Below are positions 62,694 through 64,000 of a stretch of 64,000 nt of DNA, in pieces (position 1 is the first letter of the stretch; every line of letters starts with the position of its first letter). The position numbers and the translations under genes are program-made. Origin of the DNA: Winslowiella arboricola (GTDB lineage Bacteria; Pseudomonadota; Gammaproteobacteria; Enterobacterales; Enterobacteriaceae); NCBI RefSeq assembly GCF_025527015.1, contig NZ_JAODIM010000043.1, positions 930,001-994,000 on the forward strand, read 5' to 3'. Below the pieces are notes generated by a model that saw only the letters and a program-made list of their open reading frames with translations, had not been told where the DNA came from and did not search any database.

Positions 62694-63656
62694 TTACGAG
62701 TTAATCTGGAACAGTGACATTTTGGACATGCTGCTGAAGGTCGAATAAGACGCCTGCAACGCGGACTGAAGCATGGTGTAAGAAGAAATGGTGCTGGTGT
62801 AATCGGCATCCACCAGATTACTCATCTGGGTGGTATAGCTCAGATCGCGGTCAGCACTCAGGTCATCCAGTTTTTCCAGTTCATCCAGCTGCGTACCGGT
62901 CTCAGAGCGCACTTTAAGCACGTTATTCAGCGAGTTGCCTAAACTGCGCGTGGCTTTGCCAAGTGCAGCGGTATACGCGTCCGTTGTCGTCTCATCGGCG
63001 CCATCTTGCGGCACTTTTAGCGCCGCAATCACGTCGTCCAGCATTTTGAACAGATCGGTTTCGCTGGTGCCGCCATCCGGCTCTGCTTCAGCAGTACTGG
63101 TCAGCGTTTGAAAAATTTCTTTCCCGGTATGACTGATGGTCATGGTACGGGAAGAGTCGACTTGCTGGGTGATAGACTCATTACCGCCCTGGTAAACCAT
63201 GGTGCCGGTGCTGTCATCAAATGGCGCAGCATCGGTCTTATAACCGGCAAACAGATAACGTCCGTTGCCATCAGTGGTGTTCGCCAGGTTCTTCAGCTGC
63301 CCACGCACACCTTCGAGCTGCGTAGCCAGCGACGCACGGTCATCGTCACTCAGCGTGCCGTTACCAGCGTTAACCACCAGACTCTGCGCCGAGATAATGC
63401 TGCTGGTGACGTTCTGCAACGTACTCTCTTCCAGCGACAGGTTCTGGGTAGCGAAGTCACGCGCCAGACCGAACTGCTTACTTTGCGCCTGAGTTTGCGC
63501 CAGCAGGACCGCATTCGCCGACGCGATAGGGTCATCAGACGGGTTAACCACACGTTTACCCGAAGAGAGTTGCTCCCCTGCTTTCAGCCAGGATGACTGC
63601 GCGTCAATGATCGCTTTGGTCTGCTGGCTATACATCATGGTGGTACTAATACGCAT
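62694..63656 (-). CDS. flgL: Flagellar hook-filament junction protein FlgL (HAP3)
   Basis: Hook-associated protein 3, exported by the flagellar type III system to join hook and filament. 320 residues. The flagellin-like N-terminus MRISTTMMYSQQTKAIIDAQSSWLKAGEQLSSGKRVVNPSDDPIASANAVLLAQ and the C-terminal helix SNLVDADYTSTISSYTMLQSALQASYSTFSSMSKMSLFQ are both complete. It is the last gene of the operon, 26 nt after flgK. Confidence 0.96.
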   Translation of the reverse strand: MRISTTMMYSQQTKAIIDAQSSWLKAGEQLSSGKRVVNPSDDPIASANAVLLAQTQAQSKQFGLARDFATQNLSLEESTLQNVTSSIISAQSLVVNAGNGTLSDDDRASLATQLEGVRGQLKNLANTTDGNGRYLFAGYKTDAAPFDDSTGTMVYQGGNESITQQVDSSRTMTISHTGKEIFQTLTSTAEAEPDGGTSETDLFKMLDDVIAALKVPQDGADETTTDAYTAALGKATRSLGNSLNNVLKVRSETGTQLDELEKLDDLSADRDLSYTTQMSNLVDADYTSTISSYTMLQSALQASYSTFSSMSKMSLFQINS

Positions 63657-63682
63657 AGCGTTAAATCCTTATTTCTGATTCA

Positions 63683-64000
63683 TTAACGGATGTTGATCAA
63701 CGCGTCAAAGATAGTCGACGCTGCCTGCAGCACCTGGGCATTCGCCAGGTAATACTGCTGGAATTGCGTCAGGTTGACATACTCTTCATCGAGGCTGACA
63801 CCGGAAATGGCTTGCTGGCGGGTAGTCAGCTGCGTCACCACGCTATCCTGAGTAGCACTGGCGGTTTCCAGCGAACTGGTTTTGTTACCAACAACGCTGA
63901 CCATCGTGGCGTAAGCCTGGCTGTAAGTGCTTTTGCCATTGACCAGGCTGCTGCTCTGCAGACTCAGCAACTTCTGCGCATTGGTGTTATCACTTACGCC
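63683..64000 (-). CDS. flgK: Flagellar hook-associated protein FlgK, C-terminal part (cut by window edge)
   Basis: The frame is open to the right edge (106 codons including the stop). The end ISGVSLDEEYVNLTQFQQYYLANAQVLQAASTIFDALINIR is the conserved FlgK C-terminus that packs against the N-terminal helix. Ser-rich sequence before it is also typical. The N-terminal majority lies outside the window. Confidence 0.95.
   Translation of the reverse strand, partial: GVSDNTNAQKLLSLQSSSLVNGKSTYSQAYATMVSVVGNKTSSLETASATQDSVVTQLTTRQQAISGVSLDEEYVNLTQFQQYYLANAQVLQAASTIFDALINIR

Overview
The window is a 64 kb chromosomal segment of an enterobacterium. Gene order and protein similarity, recognised from memory, follow the E. 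coli K-12 block icd-rluE-nudJ-mnmA-hflD-purB-phoPQ-roxA-pepT ... potABCD-cobB-nagK-lolEDC-mfd ... ycfJ-ndh-ycfP-nagZ-thiK-lpoB-ycfL-hinT ... ptsG-ycfH-holB-tmk-mltG-pabC ... fabF-acpP-fabGDH-plsX-rpmF-yceD-maf-rluC-rne-flgLK. A rhamnogalacturonan-use pair (rhiT-rhiN) and the protein sequences suggest a plant-associated member of the Erwiniaceae or a near relative (Erwinia/Pantoea type). The genus cannot be fixed from the sequence alone.

Layout. 1-1332: right end of a decayed lambdoid prophage, with a replication-protein N-terminus (cut by the window edge), a mirrored pR/pL immunity region around a small repressor gene, and an integrase pseudogene. 1364-3399: mesD-mesX, a folate-independent methionine synthase and its DUF1852 partner. 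3658-3826: GNAT pseudogene. 3936-14459: conserved core (icd, rluE, nudJ, mnmA, hflD, purB, phoPQ, roxA, pepT). 14600-18183: accessory locus with a GntR/UTRA regulator, an RspA-like sugar-acid dehydratase and a PTS EIIBC. 18297-27241: potABCD polyamine importer, cobB, nagK, lolCDE. 27496-34401: small unknown gene, mfd, an AT-rich two-gene cassette of unknown function, ycfJ and ndh. 34623-38556: ycfP-nagZ-thiK-lpoB-ycfL-hinT, a cell-wall recycling and peptidoglycan-synthesis control group. 38927-41668: rhiT-rhiN. 42204-48245: ptsG with a complete CRP/Mlc/SgrS control region, then ycfH, holB, tmk, mltG, pabC. 48799-50364: a BglH-type porin inserted in opposite orientation between pabC and fabF. 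50438-56581: fatty-acid and phospholipid initiation genes, with rpmF (L32) and yceD. 56724-62446: maf, rluC and rne with its long conserved leader and an ERIC element upstream. 62694-64000: flgL and the 3' end of flgK.

Non-coding structure. A family of short REP-like palindromes (GGGCGGCG-AGAA-CGCCGCCC core, several with a conserved tail ending in GATTTGCAC) lies at five loci, always at gene ends. There are many clear intrinsic terminators, including a 20-bp-stem orphan terminator at 48491-48552 that may end a small RNA. No tRNA, rRNA, CRISPR array or complete insertion sequence was seen. The items most worth a second look are the mirrored prophage promoters, the AT-rich cassette at 31348-32056, the GntR/dehydratase/PTS locus, the REP-like family, and the orphan terminator upstream of the porin.
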